Assembly: GCA_037157565.1 (NCBI GenBank)
Contig: JAZHRO010000019.1
Location: forward strand, 23,437,001 to 23,501,000
Origin: Thalassia testudinum
Taxonomy: Eukaryota > Streptophyta > Magnoliopsida > Alismatales > Hydrocharitaceae
DNA length: 64,000 nucleotides
Direction: 5' to 3'
Every line of letters begins with the position of its first letter. Position 1 is the first letter of the stretch. The position numbers were made by a program, and so were the translations under genes. The notes under the pieces are model-generated. The model had not been told where the DNA came from, did no database searches, and was given only the letters and a program-made list of their open reading frames with translations. Positions 44,401-56,617 of this stretch are shown here, piece by piece.

Positions 44401-46301
44401 TGGGAAAATCGTCACAAAAAGATTTGAGTTTAGAAAAACTCGTCGTTGTAGTGTGATTTGCGAGAAAAACGTCAACAGATAAATTTTACCAAAACTCAAA
44501 AGAAATTCCAGGTCGAGCATAGGGAGGCAGACATTTAATTAAAAATCACGTTTGTTTTATTTGTCACAAAGCAGATTAGCTGGTCGAAATGAATCTAAAC
44601 TAGCTATCTACTTAAACAATAATGAATAGAAGAGAGAGAGAATATTACAAATAATGACAAAATAGAGATAGAATAGACATGGATTTCATAATCACAGAAT
44701 GATGTCTATTACAACTAAGCACTACAGTAGAAAGCAGGAAATCTTACAACAAGAAAGCAGTAAAAAGAAGGTGGAGAGAAGTTATCCTCCTCGACGACTG
44801 CTTAGAGGACGAGCCACGTTGACGGAGTGCCCGGACGAAGGCGGTGAGATGCGAGGCAAAGGAGAATGACGACGGATGATGGAGAACAGGGCAGGACAAT
44901 GTCGCAATGGGATTCGCTTCCCGAATGGCGATGAGAAGACAACTGCAGGATGCTCCACGAAGGAGGTGAGAAGGTGGAAATTTTGTATTTTTAACTCTAA
45001 TGGAGCATCCCGGCTTGGGACAAGCTTTTAGAGCTTTGGAGGGGGTGAGAGAAGAGAGAAAGGGATGAGAAATTCGAGTGGTAGGGGTCTCCTTTTATAG
45101 TTGTACGGATTGAGGGCAATTTGGTCATTTCATGCTTGAAAACATTAATTCAGAGTCTTTAGTGACAGATTTAAGCATCACTAAAGCCCCTGAACATGGG
45201 CATAGTTTGCGTGCACGCCGTGCCTCCTCCTTTCCCCGCGCCTCAACGCCTACGCACGTACGTGCATCCTTAGTCGTCCGATCGAGAGATGGGATGGCTT
45301 AAAATGCACGCACACCGCTTCTTCTTCATGCATACCGCGCGACCGCATCTCAGCTGTTTAATCACTAATGGAGGGCCGAGATCATGCGTTGATCGAGATG
45401 AGAGCACGCGCTGAAGCACGTACGATCGCATGTGATCCTCGTGCGTCTAATCACGTGTTCGCGCTATGCGCGACGTGGCTTGCCTCTTCGCTGTTTGCTC
45501 GAGATCAGACGACTCAATCGAGCCCTTGTGCGTGAGAAGGAAGCGCGGCGGAGGGGGCTCAATCGCTCGACCCCTGTGTGTACGAAGTTCTTAACCACTA
45601 CACTATCAACCATTCTTTGTGGCACTTTTGATTTTACACTCAAGCGCTCGCAACCATTGGATAAACATCCAACGACCGAGATCACTCGAGCGTTTAATCT
45701 CTTATCTCTATGAAGCGCGGCTGAGATTGAATCTCAGCCGTTAGATCTTTAATCGACGGTTGGGATTTGCTTGAGCGGGTGGAGGGGAAGTCTTGCGAGT
45801 GACCTTAAGCAACTTGGGCGGCTGAGATGGCACCACGTGGAGCCATCTTAGCCGTCCATTTTCTATGTGTTGTAGATGGTGCCACGGATGTCGGATTGGA
45901 TCGATTTTCACGCCGTTGGGCTATGACCGTCGATCTGAACCCATCCGTGTGGTCAGATTTGTCATCTGATGTACGGATTTACACCATCTTGGCCCCTTGA
46001 CCTCTGATCTTTCTCAAACTGCATCTGATGCTACGGAAGTCCGATTGGGGTGATCTTGGAGTTGTTGAACTCCAATCATCGTCCTGATCAGATTCGTATG
46101 GTTGGATCTTCAATTCGAGGCCCCGATTAAATGTCGCCCTATCACCTGACCATAAAAAGGAGAAATTAACCTAAATTTTATACAATCTATCTTAAATGCA
46201 TGATGATGCATGCTATGTAATATTTATAATGTATAATGCAACTATATGTCTAATAACGTGCAAAAATAGACGGTTTATGTGATACAAACTTGTTTACATC
46301 A
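44401..46301 (-). mobile_element. 3' LTR of E2, in the palindrome spacer
   Basis: 1,901 bp. On the minus strand it starts TGATGTAAACAAG after the PPT and ends GATTTTCCCA, so it has TG...CA ends. Its end matches the truncated E2 5' LTR remnant at 50,567-50,650. A minus-strand CTATAAAAGG box lies at 45,091-45,100. The block around 44,760-45,110 is related to the fragment at 15,900-16,300. It occurs only once here, because the left arm was cut inside E2 before reaching it. Confidence 0.75.
45091..45100 (-). promoter_or_regulatory. TATA box of the E2 3' LTR
   Basis: Minus strand CTATAAAAGG with a following leader rich in A and G. Transcripts from here would cross the spacer towards the left arm. 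Confidence 0.5.
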
Positions 46302-46310
46302 CACCCCCAT
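46302..46310 (-). promoter_or_regulatory. Polypurine tract of E2
   Basis: Minus strand ATGGGGGTG directly followed by TGATGTAAACA, the LTR start at 46,301, and preceded by GCTAGGGACTAGCAAAAGATAGGC. Confidence 0.65.
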
Positions 46311-47684
46311 GCCTATCTTTTGCTAGTCCCTAGCAAAACTACATGCTATTTATAAAAGAATTAGGTTAGATTTCTTGGACAATAGTTATTCTTCAACACT
46401 TATGAATTTCAACTACGACTTGAACTATAGAGACACAACAACGCCCAGGTGTTTGCCAAAATGCAGACCGCCTCAAGCCCTCGCCTTATTCAAATAAGGA
46501 TCTTTTTCTTCTTTTTCTTCCTTTCTTTTTTTTTTGGATTTTGAGTTTAGGGTTTCAGAGCAGCTTTCTACGGCCACTTAACCCACCCAAGACTCGAAGA
46601 GAACCCTAAGATCTAAGCATCTTTATGTGTGAAATGTGATAGGCTCACTGATCGGTGATTAGAACGGACTTCGAGTTTCTACGCCCCTAGGTGACCCTGA
46701 AAAGAAATTCTGCCTAAAGGTGTATCTATTCAACCAGTAGCTTCCTCCCTACTTTTCTTTTTATGAGGTTAGCACAAGGGTGAACCCAGTATATATCTCC
46801 CCGGCTTATTCTACTTCTCTGCTTCTTCTTAAGTGTTTAGGAATTATACATGCATTTCTTAAGTTGGGATCTGGAAAACCTACCAATGGGTTATTACCTA
46901 CGATAACTTGCCAGCCATACTCATGTGGTGAAGTGTGGCTTATTTATTTTTTTCTTTTCTTTTCTCCTTTTCTATATATTTTTTTTCTTTTTCGATATTT
47001 TTCTTTTTTTTTTCTAAGTAGGTGGCTTCCATGATCTAAGATTTACCTGAAGGCAGCAGGAAAAGAATGGTCGTGTGACCGGGCTCTGAACAACCTACCA
47101 ATGAGCTATTACCAATGATAACTTACCAGCCATACTACCCTAGAAGGTTCATTGGCTACTCAATTTTCATTAAAATTGTCGAAAAATAAGTCAGTGCAAA
47201 TAGTGTGTAGATGCCTAGATTTAAAATCCCCTCGAATCAGAGGGCGAGTCGATGAGTCGTATACTTATCACCCAACTTATTTAACAAATTAAAATTTGAA
47301 TTTAGAATGGCGAGGACTCGATAAACAGGTCCACATTTTAGTAGACACTCAGGCTAATTAAACCTGAAGATCTAAAGGGTTTAAGTGTTCAAGTCATACA
47401 GTTTTATTCTCTAAGATTGAAAATTTTCTAAAGCCCAAGTTCTCTTTCCTAATTCCATAATTTTTTTTAAATTTTTTTTAATAAATAAAATAAAAAGAAT
47501 ATACAGAGATGACAAAATAATTCAAAGATGAATATCCACCCCCCATACCTATCTAATGTAATGTCCTCATTGAATTAAAAAGATATGAAACTGAGTGGAG
47601 TAGAGTAGAAAGTACCTAAATTGCGTGAATAACAGGTCGACTCCGAGATGAAAAGAAATTGTATACGTGCTAAATTTAGTGCCT
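46302..47684 (-). other. E2 3' untranslated internal region, right copy, complete
   Basis: Runs on the minus strand from the last E2 frame to the polypurine tract. It has two related ~70-bp segments (46,874-46,945 and 47,094-47,150; CCTACCAATGRGYTATTACC...GATAACTTRCCAGCCATAC). Near its end the minus strand reads TTTTGCTAGGGACTAGCAAA, a hallmark just before the PPT in plant Tat/Athila-like gypsy elements. It crosses the inverted-repeat boundary at 46,984. Confidence 0.65.
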
Positions 47685-48809
47685 TCAGCTAGGCACATTA
47701 TACAAAGAAGAAGAAACAAAGAATTCACAAGTGCAGGTCAGAATGAGAATAAAAAGATTCACCTCAGGACCTACCAGTAGGTGTCCACAGATGTGGACCA
47801 GATTGTGGTGCAGACCCATGTCCCATAGTCGAGTATATCTAAGGTTCTGGATAAAAATTATCCAAAAATTGAGATCAATATGCAAGTGGGGTCAGGCCTG
47901 CGATTTGTGAGGATGCAACCCAAGACCAAAAAAGTCGGGTTACTGAGAGATCAAGCTCAAAAGGATGATCAATGAATGTGCGCTTGGGTTGGACATCCTC
48001 TAAATCAAAGATGTCATAAGGGTCCTGGTAGAAGGTTGGTGGTTTCAGACAAATAGGCACCCTTAGACTCAATCTTTTACTTCCTCTAGAATTAGCTTTC
48101 GAAATCATCATTTCTTAATTCCTATCCTCCTCTTTCAGGATTTTAGATTCTGGGACCTCTTGCATGATAATTACCCCATTTAAAATTTTCAAGTCAAAGA
48201 TTGATGGTTGAATCAAAATTGACTTGGGTCTAGTGATCTCAAAATCAAAATCATCAACATGCTCAATGAGGTGTGGTTGAGGAATGGGGCTTTGAATTGA
48301 ATCCTTAATAATAGGATCTGAATCTGCCAAGCGAGCCCCAACAAGATCAAATTCCTCAATTTTAGGGCCATCAAATGATTCATCGAATTCCTCAGGCCCA
48401 GTTGTCTCATTAAATCATGTTCTGTAAACTCATGTGAGACTTCACATAATGATTCTTTACCTTCAGAATCAAAGAATTCTAAATCAACATTAATGTATGC
48501 CTCAAAATCATCAATCACTTTCTGTTCCATGGAGACATACATTTCCTCATACCTTGGCTCAAGGATCTCAGGTGAAGAAATCAATTCATCCTTATTTAAT
48601 TGCTCTAGAACAACCTTGTCAACCCTGGTCTCGTAAAATGTGTCCCCCCCTATAGGTGCTTGAGCAGATTCTAACATTGACTCTCCTGTCAGGGGTTCAT
48701 CCTAGGAATCCTCCCAAGATTGGACTAGAGCAATCACAAATCTCATCCTCAATTTTGATAACTTCCCAAGTAAAAACTCACCCGGGCCTTTATCCTTAAC
48801 ATCCTGGAG
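47685..48809 (-). pseudogene. E2 acidic downstream frame, right copy, broken
   Basis: Mirror of 39,403-40,525. Here the 7-G run keeps MLESAQAPIGG in phase with DTFYETRVDKVVLEQLNKDE, so a 154-codon frame (48,213-48,677) is open. The same second frame change is present. Unlike the left copy it has an extra A near 47,930 that shifts the frame after SVTRLF. The in-frame stops are the same in both arms and so predate the duplication. Confidence 0.45.
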
Positions 48810-49427
48810 CTAATCCAACAAATACTTGTTAAGATCGTCAATCATTTTAATCAGGAGCTCCAATTCTTCAGTGAAAGGTGTTGGCTGAGCTTCTAAAGAT
48901 TGTATGATATTCCCTAAGTTAGCCAACACCTTATCTTGGACCTGGTTAACCTGAACCAAATGGTTTGGTTCAGGGTTGGGTGGGTTTGGGTTCAATTTGG
49001 GGAAGTCAAGGAATTGAGGTTCTTGATACCCTCCCTGATAATAGGTCACTTCTAGTTGTCCATAAGGAGGTGATGACCTATAAGGAGTATAATCTGGGGA
49101 AGGGTAAGGATCAGCATATCTTTCTTGATTGTAGATCATATTAGGTTGTCCAAATGAGGGTTGTGATCTATAATCAATGTAGCTTAGAAAAGGATAAGAA
49201 TCAAGATTATGGTGTCCAGGGTTAGACCCTAAACACAAAGGTCCTGAACTGTATCCCCAATCAGGATTATCCCTACTAGAAGATGGATGAGAATAAGTCT
49301 GGTTGGAATAATAATCATTTTGGGAATAAGTAGTGGTAGGAGGGTAGGAGTGGAAATGCAAATAGGATGTGGAAGGATCCATGATAGAACAGGAGGAAGA
49401 AAGGCACCCTATAATACAAACAAACAA
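48810..49427 (-). CDS. E2 Tyr/Pro-rich retroelement protein, right copy (205 aa)
   Basis: Mirror of the frame at 38,785-39,402, with one residue different. This is the copy still attached to an E2 3' LTR (44,401-46,301). Intact over 205 codons, but downstream frames carry stops, so the element is not expected to be autonomous. Confidence 0.5.
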   Translation of the reverse strand: MFVCIIGCLSSSCSIMDPSTSYLHFHSYPPTTTYSQNDYYSNQTYSHPSSSRDNPDWGYSSGPLCLGSNPGHHNLDSYPFLSYIDYRSQPSFGQPNMIYNQERYADPYPSPDYTPYRSSPPYGQLEVTYYQGGYQEPQFLDFPKLNPNPPNPEPNHLVQVNQVQDKVLANLGNIIQSLEAQPTPFTEELELLIKMIDDLNKYLLD

Positions 49428-50545
49428 ACCTGTCCTTAAGTAGGCTAGCCTAAAGACCTACAGACTCCCTGAACCTATCTTGAGATAAAGAAATGATTTG
49501 ATCTACTTCTTTCCATTCAATCCAACCAATTAGAGGGAGGGGCTAGGGAGAAGGTTCTTCCTTTGGCTTGCGCCTCCGGTTCCTAGTGTACCCCCCAGCT
49601 GCGATCGTTTGATTTTGCTCCCCTAGCTAGACATCAGATTGAATAATAAAAATAGACTAATCGAAAATAATCTCGAACTGGGCTCCGAAGAGCGAGTCCA
49701 ATCCTTAAGGCCAACGTCTACTCTATTTTAATTAGGGTTAGGTTTTAATGTGCTTTGGAATGTGATGGGTCCTTTATCTGGGTTGTGCTCTTAACGATTG
49801 ATTGATATATGTGTGTGTGCACAACCAATGATTTTCAAGCAAGATTATTTTTTGGATGTGGTGAATTTTAGGATTTAAATCGTGCTTAGCAGCTTTTAGA
49901 ATTCAACTTTAGGTGTATTCAATCAAGTTCAGTTGGCACACCAGGTTTTGAAAGCATAGGTGAAGATGTTTTCCTTTAAAGCTTAAAAGAATGTGGAGTG
50001 CCTGGTAAATCCCTAAAAGTTGAACCTATGTGGTAGCTACTTGATGAGTTGTTTTTAGTTGAAGTAGTGCGGCCCAAATAACTCAAACAATTGGCCTGAT
50101 GCACCACTTAATTAGGCACACAAGTGATTACCTAATCTGATTTCTACTCAACTATGTGTTGATGAGTGTACCAGTCCCAAAGATCGAGTTACCGGTTGAG
50201 TATGAAGAATCAGAAGAGGTTGTGTACCTCTATAATATTTTTTTAAATTTTTTTCTTTATATAAGCGGAGGGAGAGGCGGGTGGAGGTGACAACCAAACA
50301 ATCAAAACTAACCTTAGGGTTTATGAGAACTCCTAGGTTAATTAGGGTTTGTGTTATTAAGTGATCGAATGAAATCTAGTAGGTAGGGAGGTGAGGGTAA
50401 ACTTACAGACCCTTCAACATCAATTTACTCCAATCTACCGCTTTTGCCCGTCTCAAGAGAGTACCTGCAATCACAATAAGAAAGGAGAGAAGTGAGGTAA
50501 AAGATAAGTAAGGCGGGAAAATGCAAAAAATCAATGAGCGTCACC

Positions 50546-50563
50546 TCCCTGGTAACTGTGCCA
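50546..50563 (-). promoter_or_regulatory. tRNA-Asp primer-binding site of E2 (right copy)
   Basis: Reverse complement of the site at 37,649-37,666, identical to it. E2 in this arm reads on the minus strand from here towards its 3' LTR in the spacer. Confidence 0.65.
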
Positions 50564-50899
50564 AAATGTTGAATGGAAAAATCTACGTAAATGGATTTGA
50601 GTTTGGAAAAACTCATCGTTGTAGTATGATTTGCGATCTTGCAATGGCGAAATCACCCCTTGAGGGTGGTCGATGCTGGACACCTCCTACACATGCAGTA
50701 CCTACCGCGCAAGGAGTAATTCCGTAACCATCGGACTTGACATTTGGGGACTCCATCGTACCACAACGATAATAAGAAGTCTGACTTGTCCTACCAGGGG
50801 CAGGGACTTATCCCTTGCAATGGTTGGCCTCCATGCGCAAGAAGCGGCATTCGCCCCACGCTCTCGCCCAGCAATTCGCCTCGGTTGAATGATAGGGAC

Positions 50900-51287
50900 C
50901 AGACATCGACCCGTCGAGCCACCTGTTAAGGTCGGCTCAAACTTGGATGGACGCATCCGATGTTCCTCATATGGCCGCCTCTTTAGGTCAATAGGCCACC
51001 TCTTAAAGTCGGCTCAAACTCGGACAAACGCGTCCGACGTTCCTCATATTGTTGCTTCTTAAGGCCAGCAGGCCACCTCTTAAGGTTGGCCCGAACTCGG
51101 ATAGATGCGTTCGACGTTTTTTATCTTACCGCCTCTTAAGGCCAGCACGCCACCGCTAATGGTTGGCGCGAACTCAGACGAACGCACCCGACGTTCCTTA
51201 TCTTGCTACCTCTTAAGGCCGGCAAGCCACCTCTTAAGGTTGCCACAAACTCAGACGGACTCACCCGACGTTGGTTATATTGCCGCC
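50900..51287. repeat. ~97-bp tandem array (right, part 1)
   Basis: Mirror of 36,925-37,310. Units carry GCCACCTCTTAAGG and GCCGCCTCTTAAGG cores. Confidence 0.8.
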
Positions 51288-54008
51288 TGTTAAGGCCCGA
51301 GGCACCAAGACCACTTTAAGACGTCTGGGAGTTGGCCCAGACGTCTGATCAGACGTCTGGACGCCTTCCAAGACGTCTGGAAATTAATTTTGCGTGCGTA
51401 CGAGAGCGAATATGCGTGCATGCGCGTGCAGACTGATTCCCAGCCGCCCTCTTCTCTTTCTTTCTTCCCCCGCCAACTTGCAGAGCCCCCCTCGTGCCTA
51501 CATATACCCCTCCTCTCCCTCACATCACACCACTCCCTTCCACCCATCTTCTCCTTCTCCCTGCCAGCGAGAGTGCGAGCGAGCGAGAGCGGCAGAGCGG
51601 CTGCTGCAAGCGTGTGGGGAGAGAAGCTGCTGCAAGAGGAAGAAGAAGCTCGACCGCGAGGGTGCGAGCTTGCCGGGCAGCTAGAGCCGGCCGGCGAGAG
51701 AGCAGCGAGCATGGCGTGTCGCGGAGGAGCTGCTGCAGCTTGGGCAGCAGGTGGACGCGGCGCGGCGCGACCGTGCGTCGCGGGCGGAGGACGAACCGGG
51801 TCCTGATTCTTGGAAAATTTCCCAGAATCAGACGTTTGGACTTACGTCCAGACGACGCGTAAGGCGTCTGGAGGCAGGTCCAGACATCTGACAGGTACTA
51901 TATTTTCCTATCTTCTTCTATTTACGCGTGTATGGCCATGCAGCCGTCCGCCGCGTTCTCTGCTCCTCTTCGTGATGAGAGCGGTTGTGTGTGTGTGTAG
52001 GTGTTGTTCGGGAGGGAACGAGGGCTCGCCATCCCACGCAGATCAGACGTCTGGCCATAGTACCAGACGACGGAGAGGTCCTTCAGACGTTCGGGGTGAC
52101 AATCGGACGTCTGGAAACTGACTTCAGATGATCCAGCGAGCTTCTTGACTTCTGAAGGACTGCGTAGAAGAAGGTATGGCATGATCGACGTTTTAAGACG
52201 TTTGGAAGAAGTTCCAGAAGTCTGATTTTGGACAGACTCGTCATTTTTGGCCCGTTTAGGATCCGTTCGGAGTTCGTTTTTCGCATTTCAAGTTGCGTTC
52301 GTTCCAGATTTATTTCCTCTACCTATTTACGACAATTGTATACCGTTCTGAGAAACTCCTTGTGTTGATCCTTGTGTTAGGACCCCGTTCCGTTGCGACT
52401 CAGGGGGTTGCGGAGGTGCGCGGGATTGCCGACCACGCCCCCAGTACTCCCGATTTCGCAGGTAGAGTGGCCTTTAAATTATTTAACAAGATTTGTACAA
52501 TTATGAAACAATTGATAGAGTCTAGGGCATTGCATGAACCCTCGGACTGAGGAATTAGATTGAATGGTAGATCCTAGGGTATTGCATGAATCCTAGGACT
52601 AGAAAACTAGATTGAATGATAGATCCTAGGGTATGGCATGAATCCTAGGATTGGAAAACTAGTTGAATATATACATTGCAGTCTTGGAAAAGTGGAAAGG
52701 AAATGATAACTACCTGTAAATTGGCTAACAGCTGCCTATTATAAATGGATAATTACGGATGAGAACATGAATTGTATGGACATAAACCCGGAATGGTGAA
52801 ACCTAAATTGGCTGGGTTAAAAGAGCTTGAACCATACGGGGAATTAGGAGTAGAACTCCTGCAAAGGAAATGGGATAGAATTGGGGAAGTGAGTTGGCCC
52901 TCGAGTACGGAGTACCAAGGAGAGCAACTGTCCCCCTGTTTAGTGCAAAGCAGAGCTAGCCGCCCCAGGGACCCGGGGTTAGGTCTGGCCACTTTGTACC
53001 GACTTTTGGCCCTCGCATACACAGTACCAAGGAGAGCTACTAGTGTAGGGAGAGCACTAGCTACCCCACGGGCCCGGGGGTTCTACTAGCTCACCTACAC
53101 CGACTTGCTAGGCCCACTGGGCAAACCAGGGTAGTCAGGCGAGGGTGCGCAGACTGTGGAGGGGCAAGACCCCTGTTTGGTTACTGTGGAGGGGTTGGGC
53201 TCCTGTTACTGAGAGGGCTCTGCCCTATACTGGTTTCGTGCTGTGCTTTGGGCGCACCCATTAACGGAAACGACTGACCGCGTGCCAGTGCGGGGTAGCT
53301 ACCCGTGCGTTTATCGCGCGTGCCATAGTCACCGTTACGTCTGTCAACGACCTTGGGGTGGTTGACTGAGGGTAGGACCACCACGGGGGACTCTCCCGGC
53401 CAGGAGAGCACCACGTGTTACTTCTACCTTTCGGGAAAGACTGCAATCAAGATCGTTCCTACGAGGAACATTCGATATCAAGAGAAGGATCTGAGAAATA
53501 ATCAACAGTGAATAAATGGAAAATATAAGGAAAGAAAGTAAAAATATAACAGCTACTGTACACTCTACTGCTTCTTTTAGCTTTTAGTTGCCACTCTACT
53601 CAGCGTTTTGCTGACGTGTCACCCTTGTTGCCTTTTCAGGACAGGTGTTAAGCAGCCAGAGTCAGCGGCTGCGGAGGGTGCTGGGCCTAGTAGAGCTCAG
53701 TAGGGTTACCTGTAGTACCTTCTGTACTTTTTGCTGTTGTTGTGAGTAGTTTTGTTTTTCCCCTGTACCCTCTTTATTGTAAGCTTCATGTTTATGTATA
53801 TGTTTATTTCTCTACTGTTGTGGTAGTGTATACTGTACTATTTCTTTTCTCTACTGCTATATTTTGTTACTGCTAGTTATAGACATGGTGAATGTGGTTT
53901 ATTTTGCTGCTCTTTTGGTTACTTTCTCGTTGGACGACTGGGTCTTGGGATTAGTCGAGTTGGTCCGATTCTCGTGTCTCGTAGGGATTCGGGAATTGGG
54001 TCGTTACA
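51288..54008 (+). mobile_element. Solo LTR B', right copy
   Basis: Mirror of LTR B, 2,721 bp, from TGTTAAGGCCCGAGG to GGGTCGTTACA, flanked by CCGCC (51,283-51,287 and 54,009-54,013). It carries the palindrome cluster CCAGACGTCTGATCAGACGTCTGG at 51,337-51,360. Confidence 0.9.
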
Positions 54009-54689
54009 CCGCCTCTTAAGGCCGACAAGCCACCTCTTAAGGTAGGCCCAAACTCATTGACCTTCTTTATCTTGCCGCCACTTAAGATGGGCACACCGCC
54101 TCTTAAGGTCAGCCTGAACTTGGACAAACACATTTGATGTTCATTATCTTGCCGCCTCTTAAGGTTGGCAGGCCACCTATTAAGGTGGCTTGAGCTCGAA
54201 CAGATGTACCTGGCGTTCGTTATATTCCTGCCTCTTAAGGCCAGCAGGCCACTTCTTAAGGTCGACTCGAACTTGGACGAATGCATTCGACGTTCTTTAT
54301 CTTGCCGCATCTTAAAACCAACATGCCACCTCTTAAGTTTGGCACGAACTCGGACAGATGCTTTCGACATTCCTTATATTGCCACCTCTTAAGGCCGATA
54401 GGCCACCTCTTAAGGTCGGCCCAAGCTCTGGAGGACGAGCCCAACGTTTGTTGTATTGCTACCTCTTAGGATCTGCAGGCCACCTCTTAAGGTCAACCCA
54501 AACTCGGGCAGACGAGCCCGACGTTCGTTGTATTTCCACCTCTTAAGGTCGGCCCGAACTCGGATGGACCCGCCCGACGTTCCCTTCCACCGCCACCTAT
54601 TCAGGTTGGTAGGTCATCTCTTCAGGATGGTTGGGCTCGGACAAACCCGCCCAGCAATCCTGAGAATGGCCGCCTCTCAAGGCCGGAAA
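54009..54689. repeat. ~97-bp tandem array (right, part 2)
   Basis: Mirror of 33,540-34,206. Units carry GCCTCTTAAGG cores and GACGTTC(G/C)TTAT-type linkers. Confidence 0.8.
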
Positions 54690-56617
54690 AACAACCCTCG
54701 ACGACTAGCATGAATGCAAAGAGAGGCACTCACGCCCCGCTTATTAGCTGCTAGAATGCCCTCCCTAGAGAATGGTGGAACCAGGGCTCAAGCGCCCTAC
54801 GTTCCAACAACTATGATGCCAGCTCCTCAAACCGTTAAGGACTCAGGTCCATGCGCCTTGAGGTTCCAGACACCACCCACTGGCAAAGTCTTGGCCTCCC
54901 CACCCTTAGAGGCATCTACCCACTAGAGCGAATGGTGGGGGTTCAGGCCACCTCACCCAACGACCACCATACTGGGCACAAAGGCTGATAGGAATCGGGA
55001 CCCTAGCGCCCCGTGTCGCAGGAGACACAACGTCGCATAATGGAAATAACATGAGCTTGGGCTCCTACGCCCCAAGCACTGCTTGGTGGGCCTTCGGACT
55101 TCGGGTAGAAAGAGTTCGAGCGCCAGCTCTTTCAGGGTCAGCTCGTTGCCACCTTCCAAGATCAGCTCCCCTTCATTGCCACCTTCCAATGTCGACTCCC
55201 CTTCGGGCTGCTATTGTTACCACCTTTCGAGGTTAGCTCACCTCCATTGTCGCCCTCTAAGGAAGGCTCTGGGCGGTGGTCACCTTCAAGGGTCCACCCA
55301 TGAAAACAACCCCCCTGTGCTTGCCCTATCCGGGGGAACAGCCGGGCGGGAAAACATCTGGCGGTATTACACCCCGTGGCCACTGTGATAGAATTGCTCC
55401 TCGTCCACGTGTGATAAGAACGAGCCCAGCAGTAGAATGACCGCATCCAGAAAATGGCTAGGCCGCTATCGCTTTTGCGGACACAGTTGGCCACCTGGCA
55501 ACCAACTTCTAAGTCTTCGCCTCTGCAGAAAGGACAAGGTAACGAATCGTAGTTCAACAACCAGGTCCGAGATAACCCTCACAGGAATTTAGCCAGGCTC
55601 TTCAGCCTCGACTACTCGAGTCTACCTTGATGACGCTGTCTAGCTCATCTAGGAAAGGGATCTCTCAAGGGAAGCGGCGCTCCTAAACAGGGCATGTACA
55701 CAAGCTTCACCGGAAAAGCCTACCTCAAGGCTCCCTCGTCAAGGATTGGCACCCAAGTACCTCTGCATCGGGTGCTTCTACCCAACCCCCATGCCGGACA
55801 CGTAACGATTACCAACAAGGATGGACCTATCCCAACCAGAGGATCTCCTAAGAGACCCAACCAAATATCCCCCAGTCAGAGGGACATGTCCTAACACGAG
55901 GAGCCCTAAGTTCCCTCGATCCTCAACAGAAGGACTTGGGACAGTGACGCCAAGGCGGCCTCATCCCCTTCGCTCCTAGGCACCAAGAAAAAGGGCCCAA
56001 GAGATGCAGGCAGAGCTCGAGCACCCGCCAGACTCTTCTTTAGCAAATCTTGTCAGCAACCGACTCCGGAGGAATGCGCAATGGACTAGGGTGTCCTGCT
56101 TGAAAGTTGCCAAGATAGGTAGGGATTCTCCACCCCCTCCTCTCGCCACCTTGCGAGGAAGGTCGTCCAAAGGCAAGGCATTCGCGACAATTACCCCTGG
56201 CCCAACCATTTTGCGGGGAACAAGCACTACACACCAAATAGCTTCGACGCAACCTCTCACCCAACGAGAGCGTGTCACCCCCACCTACTAAGGGGACTAC
56301 GTTTACCCGCCCCAACATGCAAGTAAGGTGCAGCCAAGGCACTGATTCCACCCATGGTCGACACAATTACCCCGTGCACCAGGTGAAGATGGGTGGATAG
56401 GGTGTCAGGCGGTTAGTCGGAATGAAGACCGTAAGAGGATCTACAAGGGTCACCTGCCTATGCCATTACAGGTGCAAGCCATGTGTGCCTAGCCACTACC
56501 TCGAATATCCCTCTCCACAAGCATCCCATTCGGCCTTGCCAATAATCAGCCAAATGGGAGTAATAGGACAATACTCTTTGCTAAGTCGTTCGAGCGAATG
56601 AAGGGGATCAAGATAAG
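54690..56617. other. GC-rich degenerate retroelement-derived block (right copy)
   Basis: Mirror of 31,602-33,539, with the same content. The purine-rich run just before 56,618 might be a polypurine tract. No gene is called. Confidence 0.45.

Larger units (their letters stand above)
41228..46983. other. Spacer (loop) of the giant inverted repeat
   Basis: 5,756 bp between the arms, not palindromic itself. From left to right: an LTR fragment of the A/B-like family (to 42,329), a GC-rich segment without recognised genes (42,330-44,400), the 3' LTR of E2 (44,401-46,301), and the E2 3' internal end (46,302-46,983), which continues without a break into the right arm. Confidence 0.85.
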
